The position numbers and the translations under genes were made by a program. Below are positions 12,233-24,689 of a stretch of DNA of 64,000 nt, in pieces. Positions within the stretch are counted from its first letter, which is position 1, and each line of letters starts with the position of its first letter. Source of the stretch: Ciona savignyi (Eukaryota > Chordata > Ascidiacea > Phlebobranchia > Cionidae); assembly GCA_000149265.1 (NCBI GenBank), contig CH003335.1, positions 70,503-134,502 of the forward strand. Direction: 5' to 3'. The notes below the pieces were generated by a model that saw only the letters and a list, made by a program, of their open reading frames with translations, had not been told where the DNA came from and searched no databases.

Positions 12233-12989
12233 ATTCAGATGATAGATGGTTCCTTCTTGAAAAGGATTTACCAAACTTTATGCGAACAGAACAAATGATA
12301 ACCTTGTTTTCTAACTGGAAAACAGTAATAAAACGAATTAAGTAGGTGAAGTACCAATGAGAAATGTTGGCTTATAGTTAGCGTACATCTGGCGTCTTAC
12401 ATTGTCCTTATCCTACTTTTACCTTGATATCAAACACCAATAGTAAAAAAGGGAATGTCACTAATCTCTAAATAAAACATAAGCTAAAATTTCAAAATTA
12501 CTCAGTTACAATTAAAAATAGAAAACCTTTATACAAATTTTTTTTGGACAATAGCCCGAATTTTGACTTCTAAAGTGGATAATCGGAAAACCTACTCGTA
12601 AATACTGTTATAAGATTATACCTTCTTAATGTTTATTGGCTTTAACTAATCCTATAACTGTATTCTGTATCAAATTAACTAAATAATAATTTAAAATTTA
12701 ACTCTTTGTAGAAGCATATAAATATTATATAATCAGATTTTTTGGGAGAAAAATCTGTCTGATGTTTTTCGGCAACACAATAGAAACCCAGGTCACATCC
12801 GTTATTATTTTGGAGGAAACTTTTGTATTTGGACAAGCGAGTTATTTGCCGAGAGCATTTTAGATTCCTTTTCTGTTACAAAAAGTTTGGTGAAAATATA
12901 TTAAAATAAATTACTTGGTTTCACCAATTAAATTTTTTTGCAATTTTAGAGTAATATGCAGTCAGTTATTATGTTAGATATGCTCTATT

Positions 12990-13288
12990 TCCGACAGATT
13001 AGTCTAGTGGTTAAGTGCGTCGCCTTTCAGCCTATTGGTTGCACAATCGAAACTGGTCTCTAGCCAGTCGGTTGTGCCCTTGGGCATGGTAATTAACGGC
13101 TATTTCCCGAACCCAGCGAAACATTGGGTTCTAATAAATTGAAGGAACGTGTGAGCCATACACAACACACTGCAATAGCTTCAGTAACCCGACTGTGGGC
13201 GCGAGGTAATCTGACAATTGCCCGTGTGTTAACCTTCTTGGTTTTTCCACTCACAGAGATAAACATAAATATCCCATCCTATCTTTAC
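12990..13288 (+). mobile_element. tRNA-derived SINE, near full length
   Basis: The head CCGACAGATTAGTCTAGTGG resembles a tRNA A-box region, followed by a degenerate B box and a body ending in ATCCCATCCTATC. The family probably corresponds to the composite Ciona SINE described in the literature (Cics-1, name from memory). Confidence 0.85.
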
Positions 13289-13911
13289 CATTGGGACCAT
13301 TGAACCAACTGCTTCTTTCAGTCCCAGCTCGGTACTCATCTCTTTAGATAACCGGACACTTGGGGCCTCAGTGGACTCTAAAATTTCCGCATTGACGACG
13401 ACAAGCGTAATTTCCCTGAGTTATTCCACGGCACGTATGGCTTTCAATTTTAAGGACGGATAGCTGAAGCGGTAAGGATAGGATATTCATGTTTATCTAT
13501 GTGGATGGGAAACGCAAGAGACGGTATCACACGGCAAATCGTCGTATTGTCGAACCTATTGCGGCGTGGTATGTAGGCTATATATGATTAAGGCGTTCCT
13601 TTAATTTTGGTAAAATGCATTTAATTTAGTGGGTTTTGTCACTCTCCGTTAAAGGCCGTGCCTAAAGATACAGCCGAGAGCGGACCATTCAGTAGACTGT
13701 TTTGCATCCCTTCGGCTCAATAGAAACACCAGCCATTGGCAAGACGGTTGTGTCCTTAGGCAAGGCACATGGGCTGCAGCGCCTAAACATTATATATTAA
13801 GGGGTTGTAATGAACGAACATAACGTCCTAATAATACAAAACGCCGTGTAGTATTGATTGATGAGTTTCCTTTTTTCGATGGAATATAATATCCTATCAT
13901 AATCTCATTAA

Positions 13912-14208
13912 CGCCCGACCCGTTGGTCTAGCGGTTAAGTGCGTCGCCTTTCAATCAAAAGGTTGCAGATGCAAAACTGGTCGCTAGCTAGTCGGTTGTG
14001 TCCTTGGGCAAGGCACTTTACGGACATTACTTGAACCCATCGGATTATTGGGTTCTACCAAATTAAAGGAACGTGTCTATCATACACAACACACTGCAAT
14101 AGCTCCGGAAACCCGACGATGGGCGCGAGGTGATCTGACGATTGCCCGTGTGTTAACCCCCTTGGTTTTCTCATTCAGGGGGATAAACATAAATATCCTA
14201 TTCTATCC
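13912..14208 (+). mobile_element. tRNA-derived SINE, full length
   Basis: A complete head (GTTGGTCTAGCGGTTAAGTG), body and ATCCTATTCTATCC tail are present. Confidence 0.88.
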
Positions 14209-15616
14209 TAAACCGTTCTCCAACTCGGGTGGGTTGTAAAGTAAAGGAGAGTGTTGGGTTTATGACTGGGATCTGGCGGTTATGTTTATGTTTCATGCTA
14301 CATATTACAGCCCCTGCCGCCGGGTTGCCTGAGCAATCGCAGTGTACTAAATATAATTGAAACGTTTCTACTACTTTATTACAACCTGTTAATCCGGCTT
14401 TTGGCGATTAAATATTAAGCAATCATCGGGTTGCAATTTAACAACACCATCGAATAAACTGTGCGGAGCCAGGCGTTCCAGGCCCGGATGAAAGATTGCG
14501 CCAGGCATGCACGTTCACCTGTGTCCGATTTTAGGGTGCATAGACGTCGTTCTAACACCGCATATAAATATAATGCGTTCTTTACGCAAAGTAATGATTT
14601 GCATAGCAATTGTATGATATGTACAACAAATGCGACAGCACAGACGGTCGACAAAATAACCGCTAAACTTTGTGTGTGGGTTTTAAATCCGAGGTGTAAT
14701 ATAATAAATCAATTATATTTATTGAAGTATAGCAAACCTAAGTTATCACACCTGAAATTGTGGTGTAAACGTCCTACGGAGGGGTGGTAAAAATGGGGTC
14801 GTAACCAGAAAGATTTTAGCTTTTTACTCTTACACATGCTGCGCTGTTGTGCTTTTGAACAGAGCGGGGACGCAGCCGTGTACGGTCGTGTCGTCAAATA
14901 TTTAACGCGATCGACACATGCTGATTTCTATGTGAAACGATCTTAGTGGCATGCCCATCGTGGGTTCAAAACAATGACCGGTTTAAAAATTGATGACTGG
15001 AAGTCTTGCGGTCCGCAAAATTAGCGCCTAATGGATAAACATGAATATCCTAACCCGCACAAATAGCTGAGGTAAGGCGAGATAACTACGGTGTAATCCG
15101 ACGAATGTTAGGTCTATAATGCATGTTGTTCGCTCACACATGGTGTAAAAGTGGGATTTTCATATGGGGGTGTATCTTTAAATATGCCTTTCAACGAGCA
15201 ATTGGTAAAGTGAGCTCCAAATGATCGTTACAAAAGCCAGCAATACTTTAATGGCACTGTGCCAAATTCTACCTACACATGTATGTACGGGCCTATGGAG
15301 AAGTCACTTGTAAGTTCCGTAAACAGCACTTACGTAGTCATAGGTTATCTATACAAAAACGTCACAATTCACCACCGTCTATAGGAATAAAGTTGCTGGC
15401 TGTTTTTTATCCTATAACCTTTCGATTGCTTTAAGACCATCGACGCTTGTGCTAATAAGGCTAGTTGGCCAAATAAATACAAATATTGCCAGCTTTTATC
15501 ACGTGTTTACTGCGGGCAGCCAAATTGAAGATGTATTACAATAACCCAACAACACAGCACGTATATAAGCAGAATATATGATTTTTATATATTAGTGATA
15601 TTTATAACAACGTAAA

Positions 15617-18184
15617 TCACACTCTACTATCTTCTGTAATGTCCGGCTTTATCCGAGACGTGGTATCAGTTCCTGTGTCGTTTTTTGACATTCCACCCAT
15701 CCCCTGCCCTTCTGGCGAATTTATTTCACCACAGCTCTCATCTATTTTAGAGGCAGATTCTTCCCTTGATTCCGAATTTAAATTATGTTTGTATTTCACC
15801 AAAACGAGCGGACTATCTCGTCTTGAGTTTAGTACAGATCCAGTTGATGGTCGCTTGGTGTTGGTTGAGATTGTGGCTGGGGACCTAGATTGGTTTCGTG
15901 ATTTCGAACTTGATGATTCTCCCTTTGACATCCAGCTCCTTAAATACAGTTTCTTTGCTTGCGATGCAAACTCCCGGTTTCTTAAACTGTAAATGATGCA
16001 ATTCCACAGACTATTCGTCAGCAGGATTATAATGGTGACGTATTCGACCGAGTTGTAGATTTTTGCTGCAGTTGGATTAAGACGTTCCGGTATCAGGTAG
16101 TAGATGTTGCTAACAAAGAGAGGGACTAGTAGAACTACAGCAGCGGGTACAAGCGACATCGAAAAGACCAATACCATAACGGAAAGAGTCTTGACAAGTC
16201 GGCCCTCCATTTTGTCAACTTTTTTACTCGCTTTTAGTCTTGTCATCTTTCTTCTTATGACGCTGTGCTTTCGTGCGGTGCAGTAGGTAGCTAGGGAGGT
16301 TACCCATACTAGTACCAGCGGTGTTACAAATGACACAGAGTAAAGGATTAGCGTGCTGCGGCCACCAAACGATACTAGAATTGACGCCACTAACCCATAT
16401 TTCATGCCAGGGACTATAAAAGGAATAAGGCCAAACAATATTGCCACTGCCCACAAAACTGCAATGTTATATTTTGCCACCGTTTTTGCGTTGCCTCTGT
16501 GAAAGTGAAAAGGGAATAAAACAGCCCATAATCGATCTACACTTGCCAGCATTAGCGTATAGACGGATACCAGCAGTGAAACGGTGGTGACAAAACCAAC
16601 AAATGAAAAGTAAGACTGCGGAAAATTCACGACAAATTTTCTTCCTACGTTTCGAACCAAAACCGTGCTCAAATGATCTCCGGAAAAGTTTGCAAGATCT
16701 CCCAAACTCGTGTTGAAACCTTGGACTGGTACCACGTCTCCAACCACATGACTTCCCATGAACAGTTTGCTGGTACTAACCAAGCAAGTCGGAAAAACAA
16801 CGATACCAACCAGAAGATCGGCAAACGCCAATGATAATTTGTACAGAGCCTGGCTATTTCGAAGTTTCGGGTAATTGATCAGGACGTATAACACGGTCAC
16901 ATTTGAAACGATGACCAAGATACCGACTATGGCCACCACAACCATTGCAATGATGATATTTGCCCGACAACTGAAAGATGAAATAATTTGAATAATGTAT
17001 GATTAGGATAAGATGAATATACTTTTGCTCTAACCGGTAATGGGAAATTGACAAGGTGGCATTATAAAACGGGCATTCGTCAGATTTCCTCATGCCAACA
17101 ATCGATTTTTTTGTTTAACCGGCTTGGTTTTAAAAACATGATGGGCTTTTTACTATTACCATTTAAAAAAAATTCGTCACTTGTACCCTTAACCATTCGG
17201 CCACACCACCATACCCATCGTCCAGTTACTGCAGCTTTCACTTTGCTGAATGCGTTAATGACACTAATGCAGTTTGTAGTTCCGCCCTATAAAGCGCTGA
17301 GTTTAGGCAACGCCTGTCAAGTCATATCCCCCAGAAACCTAGTGACTAATTGATTTTTTACAGTTGCAAACCGAAAAAGTGTTATGCAAATACAACAAAC
17401 GCCATCTGGCCAAAATTATATCGTCAGTGTTATAAACGGCCTAAATCGGCTTCGATCATTTAACAGTTACTAAACGCATAACTTTAACAAGAGTTGCAGT
17501 CCAAAAGATGATTATGTAAATACAACTAAGTCCACACCTAGCTGGCATGCATGACCATGTGTTGAAGTTATTCTCCGTCAGAGTCGCTAGATCAAACCCA
17601 CACATCGCCATATCGCAGAACGGTATAATCGGTTCTACTGTCTCTTGGTAGTCACTGTACCCGCCATGCTCGTACAGTGCGATTTGTACACAAGGATCCT
17701 CGTAGTTGTCCATCGACATATTCTTTGCAAGTTGTACCCACATCTCCAAGCTAGATGAATTGGTACTTCGTAACATTGCAATATTCTCGGGGGTACTAAT
17801 TATGTCTTGACAGCGGTCAAGTAGCTCAGATTGGTTGCAAAATCGCGCGTACGCCAACTTAGCAAACGGAGTAAACGCCCTGGTTCGGTTTGCACACTCA
17901 TACTGAAACTGTGGACAATTCCACCCTTGTAGATTTTCCAGAAGCCTTGTAAGATAAGCTTCGCCCATCGTCCACCATTTATTGTAATGATCAATAGCTT
18001 GGGTGCAACATTCCATCTCTCTTCGACGGTCGCCAACAGTCAGTCCGGGAGCGTAAACACATGGCAATGTGATGTCATATGAGTAATTACTTTGTACAAC
18101 GGCAGGTTTACTAATGTCTTCCGCCAGACTTGACACAATGTTTATACTAGCCACTACCATTACCAATCTTATACAATGCCACAT
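15617..18184 (-). CDS. Receptor A: Cys-rich ectodomain plus rhodopsin-like 7TM
   Basis: Two exons (17538-18184 and 15617-16970) give 666 residues. The first carries a signal peptide (about residues 1-21) and the whole ectodomain, with ECC, WNCPQFQYEC, DPCVQIALYEH, PFCDMAMCGFD and WSCMPASC. The second begins CRANIII and carries the 7TM core: N in TM1 (VIVSNVTVL), SLAFADLLVG in TM2, DRLWAV in place of DRY, NSLWNCIIY in place of NPxxY, then a Ser-rich tail of about 100 residues. It lacks the signal-peptide intron of its four paralogues, and its TM2-TM3 loop has lost the RYDxVPxLPG motif, so it is the most divergent member. Probably a plasma-membrane receptor; ligand and G protein unknown. The intron contains only a short tRNA-like remnant near 17185-17225. 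Confidence 0.85.
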
Positions 18185-19406
18185 AATTCCCGATATCTAA
18201 CTTAAATACTTGAGAATGATACAGTTTTGCACAAAACCCCTATGTATATCTACGCAAAATAAATTATTTATACCTGGAAAGGACGGTATCCAATCTCTAG
18301 TCAAAATCACACTTTAATAAACGTTTACGGAGAAACATAGTCTTAATGTGCCCTAAAACACCTGGACAGACCTAACCACTTATATCTCTGATCAGCCCGA
18401 AGCCATCTATATTGAAAGCATGGCTAGTTTGTATATATAACGCAGACAACCTTTCGATGACCGTTCCGCAAAAATACTTTATTCTTGACATAGAAATGAC
18501 CTAAACAAATTGTTATTCTTGACAACACACAAATCGTCTAAGGTGTTAAGACTACTGCTCATATAAACGGCCGCAATAGTTTATGCACCAATTTTTTCAC
18601 CCTACGGGCAAGTACAATTACATAAATAGATTTTGTTTCCCTAAATAGTTATTTACTTACAGCAGATTCGATTTTAATAAGATAAAAACTACAGCATTTT
18701 CGAGCTATATTTAACGTAAAGGTAAACAAACAAACGCTTATCGATTAACATAATCTTCCCTAATATTTTTTCAGTCATACATCATTATTGTTATTAACTA
18801 ACCCAAACATGCTTTTATGCTTAAATTAAAGTTTAAGACTACCTAAAAACGATCTTTATTTTCCCCAACCACTCTTCCATTTCTCCATTTTCTCCAATTT
18901 TTAGTTTTTATTGATTCTGCGATAAGATAAGAAAGCCCTGAGTTCTCCCTCTGTACAACAGACCTAGCAATTCATTAAATTGTAATCGTGCATAGAACGG
19001 GGATCTTTGTTGCGTATTCTTAGAAAGGAAATGACGTAACAAAAGTTAGATTCAATACACAAATCATCCAAATTGATAAAGTGTTTTACCGAATCACGTA
19101 GTGGTGTTTAAAATAACGAAAACTGGCGAGTTAACCACTAATGATTACTATTTGCAGAGGTTAAACCAACACAAGAAAAATATATGGTGGATTACCATCT
19201 AGAATCTATGATTTCATGCACACTACTACTACATGCAACATCACAAGAAATACGAAATGGTAATAAAAAGCAATTGTTTCAACTTGTAAAATTCGCGCGT
19301 AGGTAATTGTACTACATTATTTTATCATAGGTATTTTTGGTAAAGGGCTAAACACTCTAAGGAAAACGCTTAAATTGGCAGTTGTTTACAGTTTAACCGA
19401 TTTGGT
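18185..19406. other. Spacer between receptors A and B
   Basis: AT-rich, with no credible ORF, repeat or RNA gene seen. It should contain the promoter of receptor A and the 3' end of receptor B. Confidence 0.5.
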
Positions 19407-22400
19407 TTACCTTTCAGTATAATCAATCGAATCTCTACTGTTTGAGACAGTCGTGTCTAGTTTGTTTGTTACGCTTTGCAGCGAGCTTTTGCGGGTGGCT
19501 GTTGTCTCTGTCTCCGTCATTACCATCCTCCCGCTTCCTTTCTGCCCGCTAGTCCCGCTGTTAGAAGATACTTTCCGTCGGATTGAGCGACCGATCCACG
19601 GAATGCATTTTAACAAGCCCAGCTTTTTTGCTACCCACCGATACATGCTCTTGGTGGCGGTACGGAAGTCTTGGTTTCTTCCGCTGTATATGAGAAAGTT
19701 CCAGATGCTGTTACACACCAGCATCAAGATGCTCACAAACTCCGCGGAGGAATATGCAAGCGACCTATACTTGTTCCAAGTTTTAGGATCGTTTTGGTTT
19801 ATTCCGCTGATGAAAAAGGCGGCGACAATAACCGCCAAAGCAGGTAGCAAACTTAGAGTAAATGCTCCCACCATTAAGCCAAGCGTCCGTGCCAAGCGAT
19901 ATTCCGTATTCGGTAATTGCTTACGGGCGGCTCCTGTCATCATGGATCTCGCGGTAGAAGAATGGCTGTGTGTCATCACCAGAGTCCATATCGAGGTAAT
20001 CCAAATTGTGAGCAACGGCAGAGCGAATACAACGGTGTAGACGTACAGCGATGATTGTCCATACACAGCTATCAACGCGGACGCCAACAACCCGTACTCC
20101 ATTCCGTTCACAAAATACGGAAGACAGCTTAGCACAACCGCTATTAGCCACATAACCACAACCGCTTTTATCGCGTTTTTCTTCGCCGTATCTCGCGAGT
20201 ATCTTAGCGGCTTTCGGACGACAGCAAGCCGGTCAAACCCCGCCAGTAGGAGCGTATACACCGATACAGTAAGGGAAATAAAGGTAAAGAAACCGATCCC
20301 GTTCCTATAACTGGCCGTCAGTTTCTCATCAAGGTAGCCACCAGGTAACCGCGGAACTGAGTCGTATCTTTCACTGATGGAGCTGTTGTACGGCGTATCT
20401 GGGTACACGTCTCCCATTTTCTCGTCCCTGATCGTGAAAAGGACAAGAGTGATTGCAAAGCTGGGGATAACGACAGCGCCGACCATAATATCGGATATCG
20501 CAAACGAAATTTTGTAGATTCCTTGACTGTTTTGAAGCTTTTCATTCAGCAGGAACACCAAGAGGACCGTCGCGCTGGTAATGAATGTAAAAAGCGCCAG
20601 CACTCCACAAATTGCTATCAAGGCTATGAGGTTCGACGTGCAACTAAAATAGAGTTGTTACTTGATTATATTCATTGAAACAGACGTGTGCATACATATG
20701 TACAAGCATAGCGCTGGACACAAGTTGCTAACTATGCTATGAGGTATTTCTAAATTGGGTTCAATATTTTTTTTTACCCGACCCAAGTTTCGAACCTATG
20801 GTGGGCTAGTTACTGCGACCGTTTTTGTATAAGAGTCGGTATATGTATCGGTTGCGTTAACCATTTGGCCACACGAGCGTAAAAATGGATTGGATATTCA
20901 TGTTTATCCAATGGGAAAAAGCATTTAGCGTTGTCACACGGGCAATGATCAGATCACCTCCCGCCCACCGTCTGGTTAGCCGAGCTATTTCAGTGCATTA
21001 ATGCAGCGGTTCCCAAACTTTTTTTGTTGGCGGCGCCTTTTGTAAACTTATTAAACCTTGCGGCTCCATCATAAAGCCAAAATTTTCAAACCGCATGTAT
21101 TGTATATTGTATATCCAGACTATAGCATGCATTTGGATAACCATTCAAACTCTTTAAAACTATTCACTAAACTAGCGGTTCCCAAACTTTTGTTGTTGGC
21201 GGCGCCTTTTGTAAACTTATTAAACCTTGCGGCTCCCTCATAATGCCAAAGTTTTCAAACTGCAAGTATTGTATATTGTATATTGTATATCGAGACTAGT
21301 ACGCACTTTGATAACCATTAAAATTCTTCAAAACTATTCACTAAAGCAGTGGTTCCCAACCTTTTTTAGTGTCGGGGCCAAATTTCAAATTTTAGAATAC
21401 GTATGGAGCCGCATGAAAACACTCATGAAAACACACTGCTTTAAGAAAACAGTGACGTAACAATAGCAGCCTTCTCACAACTTTCCTTGCCTCTAATCTT
21501 AACTATGAAGTAAAAACTCTTTTCCCAGCCTTCAAACTAAGCAGGGTTAATTTTAAAATACTAATTTTATTTTTTTTATTATTAGAATCAGATTTTTGTA
21601 ATATTTTTGGAGATTTTCAAAGGTCAATGAGAGCCGCAAGAAGGCTAGCTGAGAGCCGCATGCGGCTCTCGGAGCCGCGGTTGAGAACCACTGCACTAAA
21701 GTGACGAACAGTCAATCAATGTAAAACAGTTATTTGACAAACCATTATTCGAAAACAATGCAATGTTAGTCAGCAAATAGTGGCAGTTAACACCGAACAA
21801 TGGATTTTTAACAAGTAAAACGAATACTTTATGGGGTTGCACACCAGGCTCGTACATCTCCAACTAACACATGTACTGTAATTTTTTTGTGAGAAAACAA
21901 TATAATATACGCAGCAACTTCCGAATGTTTTCGCGGCGCCCCTGGCAAAGTCTCGCGGCTCCCCAGGGCGCCGCGGCGCCCAGTTTGGGAACCGCTGCAT
22001 TAATGTGTATGATTCAGTAATTCCTTTAATTTGGTAGAACTCATCATTCCACTAGATTCAGGCAGTGTCGTTAAGTGCCTGCCTTTCCTGTCGTTAAGCA
22101 CTTGCCTTGCCTAAGGCCACAACCGACTAACTAGCGACCAGTTTCGATCCAACCATTAGTCGACTGAAAGGCGACGAACTAACCCACCTAGCCATCAATC
22201 GGTCATACAAAATATAAATAATTTCGGGTCTTGGGACTTGGGACATTTACAAGAAAAACTACAGGTTCACAGTTCACACACTAATGATGTATGTGGCAAC
22301 AATTGAAATGTTCTTTAATTGTGCTATTTTATATAAGTTAAGGTTGGAGTTTTATATGTGCGAATCTTAAATAAAGTTTTCTTTAAAGCTTTAAATAAAT

Positions 22401-24355
22401 GTTAATTTAAAATAGTATTATTTAAAGTGTATAATAAATGTTTATTTGTACCAAGGGGCAAAGAAACTTATAAGGTTCTAGATTTGGCGGCCGCGCCCGC
22501 TATATTTATAGTATTAAATTATATCCTTTTTTAATGACGTGTTTGAACGACTGTTCGTTTTGCCGTCTTCTCCCGTTTATATGTCGTGATTATATTCGTT
22601 TGCCGTTTTTAAAAACTGTGGCAAAAAAATAAATAAACTATACTATAAATACGTAAAGAGAGCTTATTACCTGCTTGACATGCAAAACCATATTGATAGG
22701 GAAAGTTGATGAATATTTTCTGCGTCAAATCCGCACCAAGTAATTCCACAGAACGGCACAAATATGTTTTTCATCTCATGGTAGTAACCGTACTTGCCTG
22801 GAAAGTGTATGTGGTCGAATGGTTAATGCCACCGATTCAAATACGATTTTTAACTATCAACGGTCTTAGTGAGCTTATCGTGGGTTCAAAACTTAGCTCG
22901 ATAGAAAAGTATTTGTCTGGAACGGTAGTGTTGCAGAATGGTTAACTCGGCCGATTCATATACCCATATATATAAAACGGGTTATAGTCACAAGCTCGTC
23001 ATAGGTTTGTATCTTAATCCAGCCAAAAAATGCCTTGCATAGAACAGTTGTGGGACCGAATGGTTAACGCGACCGGTTTATATACGAAATTCTTTACAAA
23101 AAGTGGTATATTGGTGACTAGCGCATCATGGGTTTGAAACTGGTGTAAAACCATACTTGCCTCGCTCCTGTACGGCCGCGTCGTACAACGCTACTTGTAT
23201 GCACGGGTCGCGCAGCTCACTCTCAACAAGCGTGAACGACCTCAAATCTCGAAGGAGGTCGCCCCATCCGCTTTTATTGCTCCCTCTAGATTGTGACGTG
23301 GATATTAGAGAATTGAGGCAACGGTGTTTAAACACCGAATGATTGCACGCCCTGTCGTAGTGTAACGAGGGAAACTGGGTAAAGGCGTAAGTACGGTTCA
23401 AGCATTCTTGCTCGAAGTCAGCGCACTCAAGGTCCTGTAGGATAGAGAGATACTCCGAGATGTAATTTCCACCGCTTGACCATGCGATTGTGTAGTTCAC
23501 ACGGATAATGTCGCAAACTTCGAGTTTTAGCGTTTGATTCAGCTTTATTTCTGCAACAAATCAAAGAATGTACGTATGTACATTTAAAGCAAATAATTGC
23601 CGTATTATGTAAAGGTACAAAAAGAGAAAAAAAGCTTTAACCTTAAAGGCGAAGATATGAAACTACGGAAATAAAATAATAGCCTAAGCTAATAGAAAAA
23701 GATCTTTAGTCCGCATTTTCGGAGGGTTAGTGATTTGTGTAAAATTTGGCTTTGAATAAGTTTTTTGGTCATTAGAGTTGGTTAGGGATTACTTTAAAAT
23801 TCCGCAGTTACCTAGTATTTTAGCGGTGATTAACATAGACCAGGGCCGTTACTACTTTATCCTGCCGTTTAGCTCAATCGGTTTGATTGAAGCGGCGGGA
23901 GTAAGCGGAAAGTTCGTGGATCAAACCCAGCCGAGAAGGTTAGTCGGTTTTGTCCAAGGAACTTAGCGCAGGTCGCCTGAACTAAGCAAATGATTGAGTT
24001 GATACTAAAACGGCTAAAAACGTCAATTTTTTTAACCGATCAGGTTTAGCGTTCAGTAACTATAGAATAGCTTCACACTAGAAGAGCTCGGGTTTTCGGC
24101 GGTTGGAACTAAGTAATCTAAACATTGCCTCGTGTTATAACGCATCGTTATAACTGCCGAGATCGTTTATTACTGGTGTGTCGCTTAGAAGTTTAACGGC
24201 CAATGCTGCAACTTGCCGCTGGTCATAGGTTAAACATGCAAAGACTAACCTTCAATTTCATCCACTATCTCGAATATTCTCATAATTTGAGAGTGAACTC
24301 CAAGCCAACTGTTTTCAAAAATAAGCAAAGCGAGACAAATCTTCAGCAATAGCAT
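19407..24355 (-). CDS. Receptor B: Cys-rich ectodomain plus rhodopsin-like 7TM
   Basis: Four exons: 24250-24355 (signal peptide MLLLKICLALLIF), 23161-23550 (ectodomain), 22671-22797 (end of ectodomain) and 19407-20643 (7TM). They join in phase to 619 residues. Ectodomain landmarks are QECLNRTYAFTQF, RDPCIQVALYDAA, the spliced join ERG/KYGYYHE, WCGFDAEN and WFCMSSSC. It has a single Cys where most paralogues have a CC pair near the N-terminus. The 7TM part has SFAISDIMVG, RYDSVPRLPGG in the TM2-TM3 loop, DRLAVVRKP after TM3 and NSIWNFLIY in TM7. Intron 2 has GC-AG ends and is filled with tRNA-like units. Intron 3 (2 kb) holds a SINE split by nested hAT elements. The final codons GAAAG/GTAAAC resemble a donor, so a further 3' exon cannot be excluded. 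Confidence 0.85.
20776..20882 (-). repeat. Single tRNA-like repeat unit
   Basis: On the minus strand it reads GTGGCCAAATGGTTAACGC near one end and GGTTCGAAACTTGGG near the other, resembling tRNA A and B boxes. It belongs to the same family as the arrays inside receptors B and E. Confidence 0.7.
21004..21997. mobile_element. Non-autonomous hAT-like element (994 bp)
   Basis: The ends are CAGCGGTTCCCAAAC and, reversed, CAGCGGTTCCCAAAC, with a perfect 8-bp target duplication CATTAATG at 20996-21003 and 21998-22005. Its left end, about 165 bp, is tandemly repeated (from about 21004 and again from about 21170). A second hAT-like element is inserted inside. No transposase frame was found. Confidence 0.9.
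21347..21693. mobile_element. Second hAT-like element (347 bp) nested in the first
   Basis: The ends are CAGTGGTTCCCAACC and, reversed, CAGTGGTTCTCAACC, with a perfect 8-bp target duplication CACTAAAG at 21339-21346 and 21694-21701. The interior contains palindromic GAGAGCCGCATGCGGCTCTC. Confidence 0.9.
22478..22655 (+). repeat. Dispersed repeat, copy 2
   Basis: Same family as 2140-2312: GGCGGCCGCGCCCGCTATAT at the start, GAACGACTGTTCG in the middle and an AATAAATAAACTATAC end. It lies immediately downstream of the donor of receptor B exon 3. Confidence 0.65.
22800..23155 (+). repeat. Tandem tRNA-like units filling intron 2 of receptor B
   Basis: Three units of about 115-120 bp each begin near a GTGGCCGAATGGTTAA-like A box (22811, 22930, 23051) and include a B-box-like GGGTTCAAA or GGTTTGAAAC. 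They are antisense to the receptor. The first unit (22801-22920) is nearly identical to the last unit of the receptor E intron. Confidence 0.85.
23855..23990 (+). mobile_element. Decayed SINE with a different tRNA-like head
   Basis: GCCGTTTAGCTCAATCGG looks like a tRNA D arm. It is followed by SINE body motifs (TTTTGTCCAAGGAACTTAGC and TCGCCTGAACT). It lies between receptor B exon 2 and its signal-peptide exon. Confidence 0.5.
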
Positions 24356-24689
24356 ACTGCAAAATTAAGCTCTTTTCCGTAACTATATATTAATAAAATA
24401 AGTTCTTGTCTGCCCGACTGCAAAAGTAATGTTTCATAAACACTAAAGCTTATACAGTCTACTGAAATGCTGGACACGGCACGTTTGATATACGTTTCTT
24501 TCACGAAAATGAGTTTTACATGTTTTGTTACGTCAGCCCGCACGGCCGTAACGAACTCTCGGGCGTTAGGTGAATCATAGACAACATCTGCATGAACTAA
24601 ACAAGCACTGGCAAATTTTGCAACAAAATTTAGATAAACAAATCTAACAAATGCATATTCGAATGCCAGATATGCTAAAAACACCGCGT

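Larger units (their letters stand above)
12233..15616. other. Repeat-rich spacer between TMEM30A and receptor A
   Basis: Two good SINEs and several decayed SINE pieces (13468-13575, 13640-13830, 14320-14460, 15030-15060) make up much of this stretch. Several short open frames exist on both strands, none with a recognisable protein or splice context. Confidence 0.6.
20886..22204 (-). mobile_element. SINE split by a hAT insertion
   Basis: The 3' part lies at 20886-21003 and the 5' part with the tRNA-like head at 21998-22204. Between them lies the hAT element 21004-21997, which duplicated CATTAATG from the SINE. The two halves join into one collinear SINE copy. Confidence 0.85.

Noticed and set aside
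14461-14790. 109-residue plus-strand frame
   Set aside because: Begins with a non-ATG codon, has no recognisable domain and sits among decayed repeats.
15639-15992. 117-residue plus-strand frame
   Set aside because: Antisense to the Ser-rich tail of receptor A; no independent support.
19453-20040. 195-residue plus-strand frame
   Set aside because: Lies wholly antisense to the receptor B 7TM exon; a shadow of its codon use.
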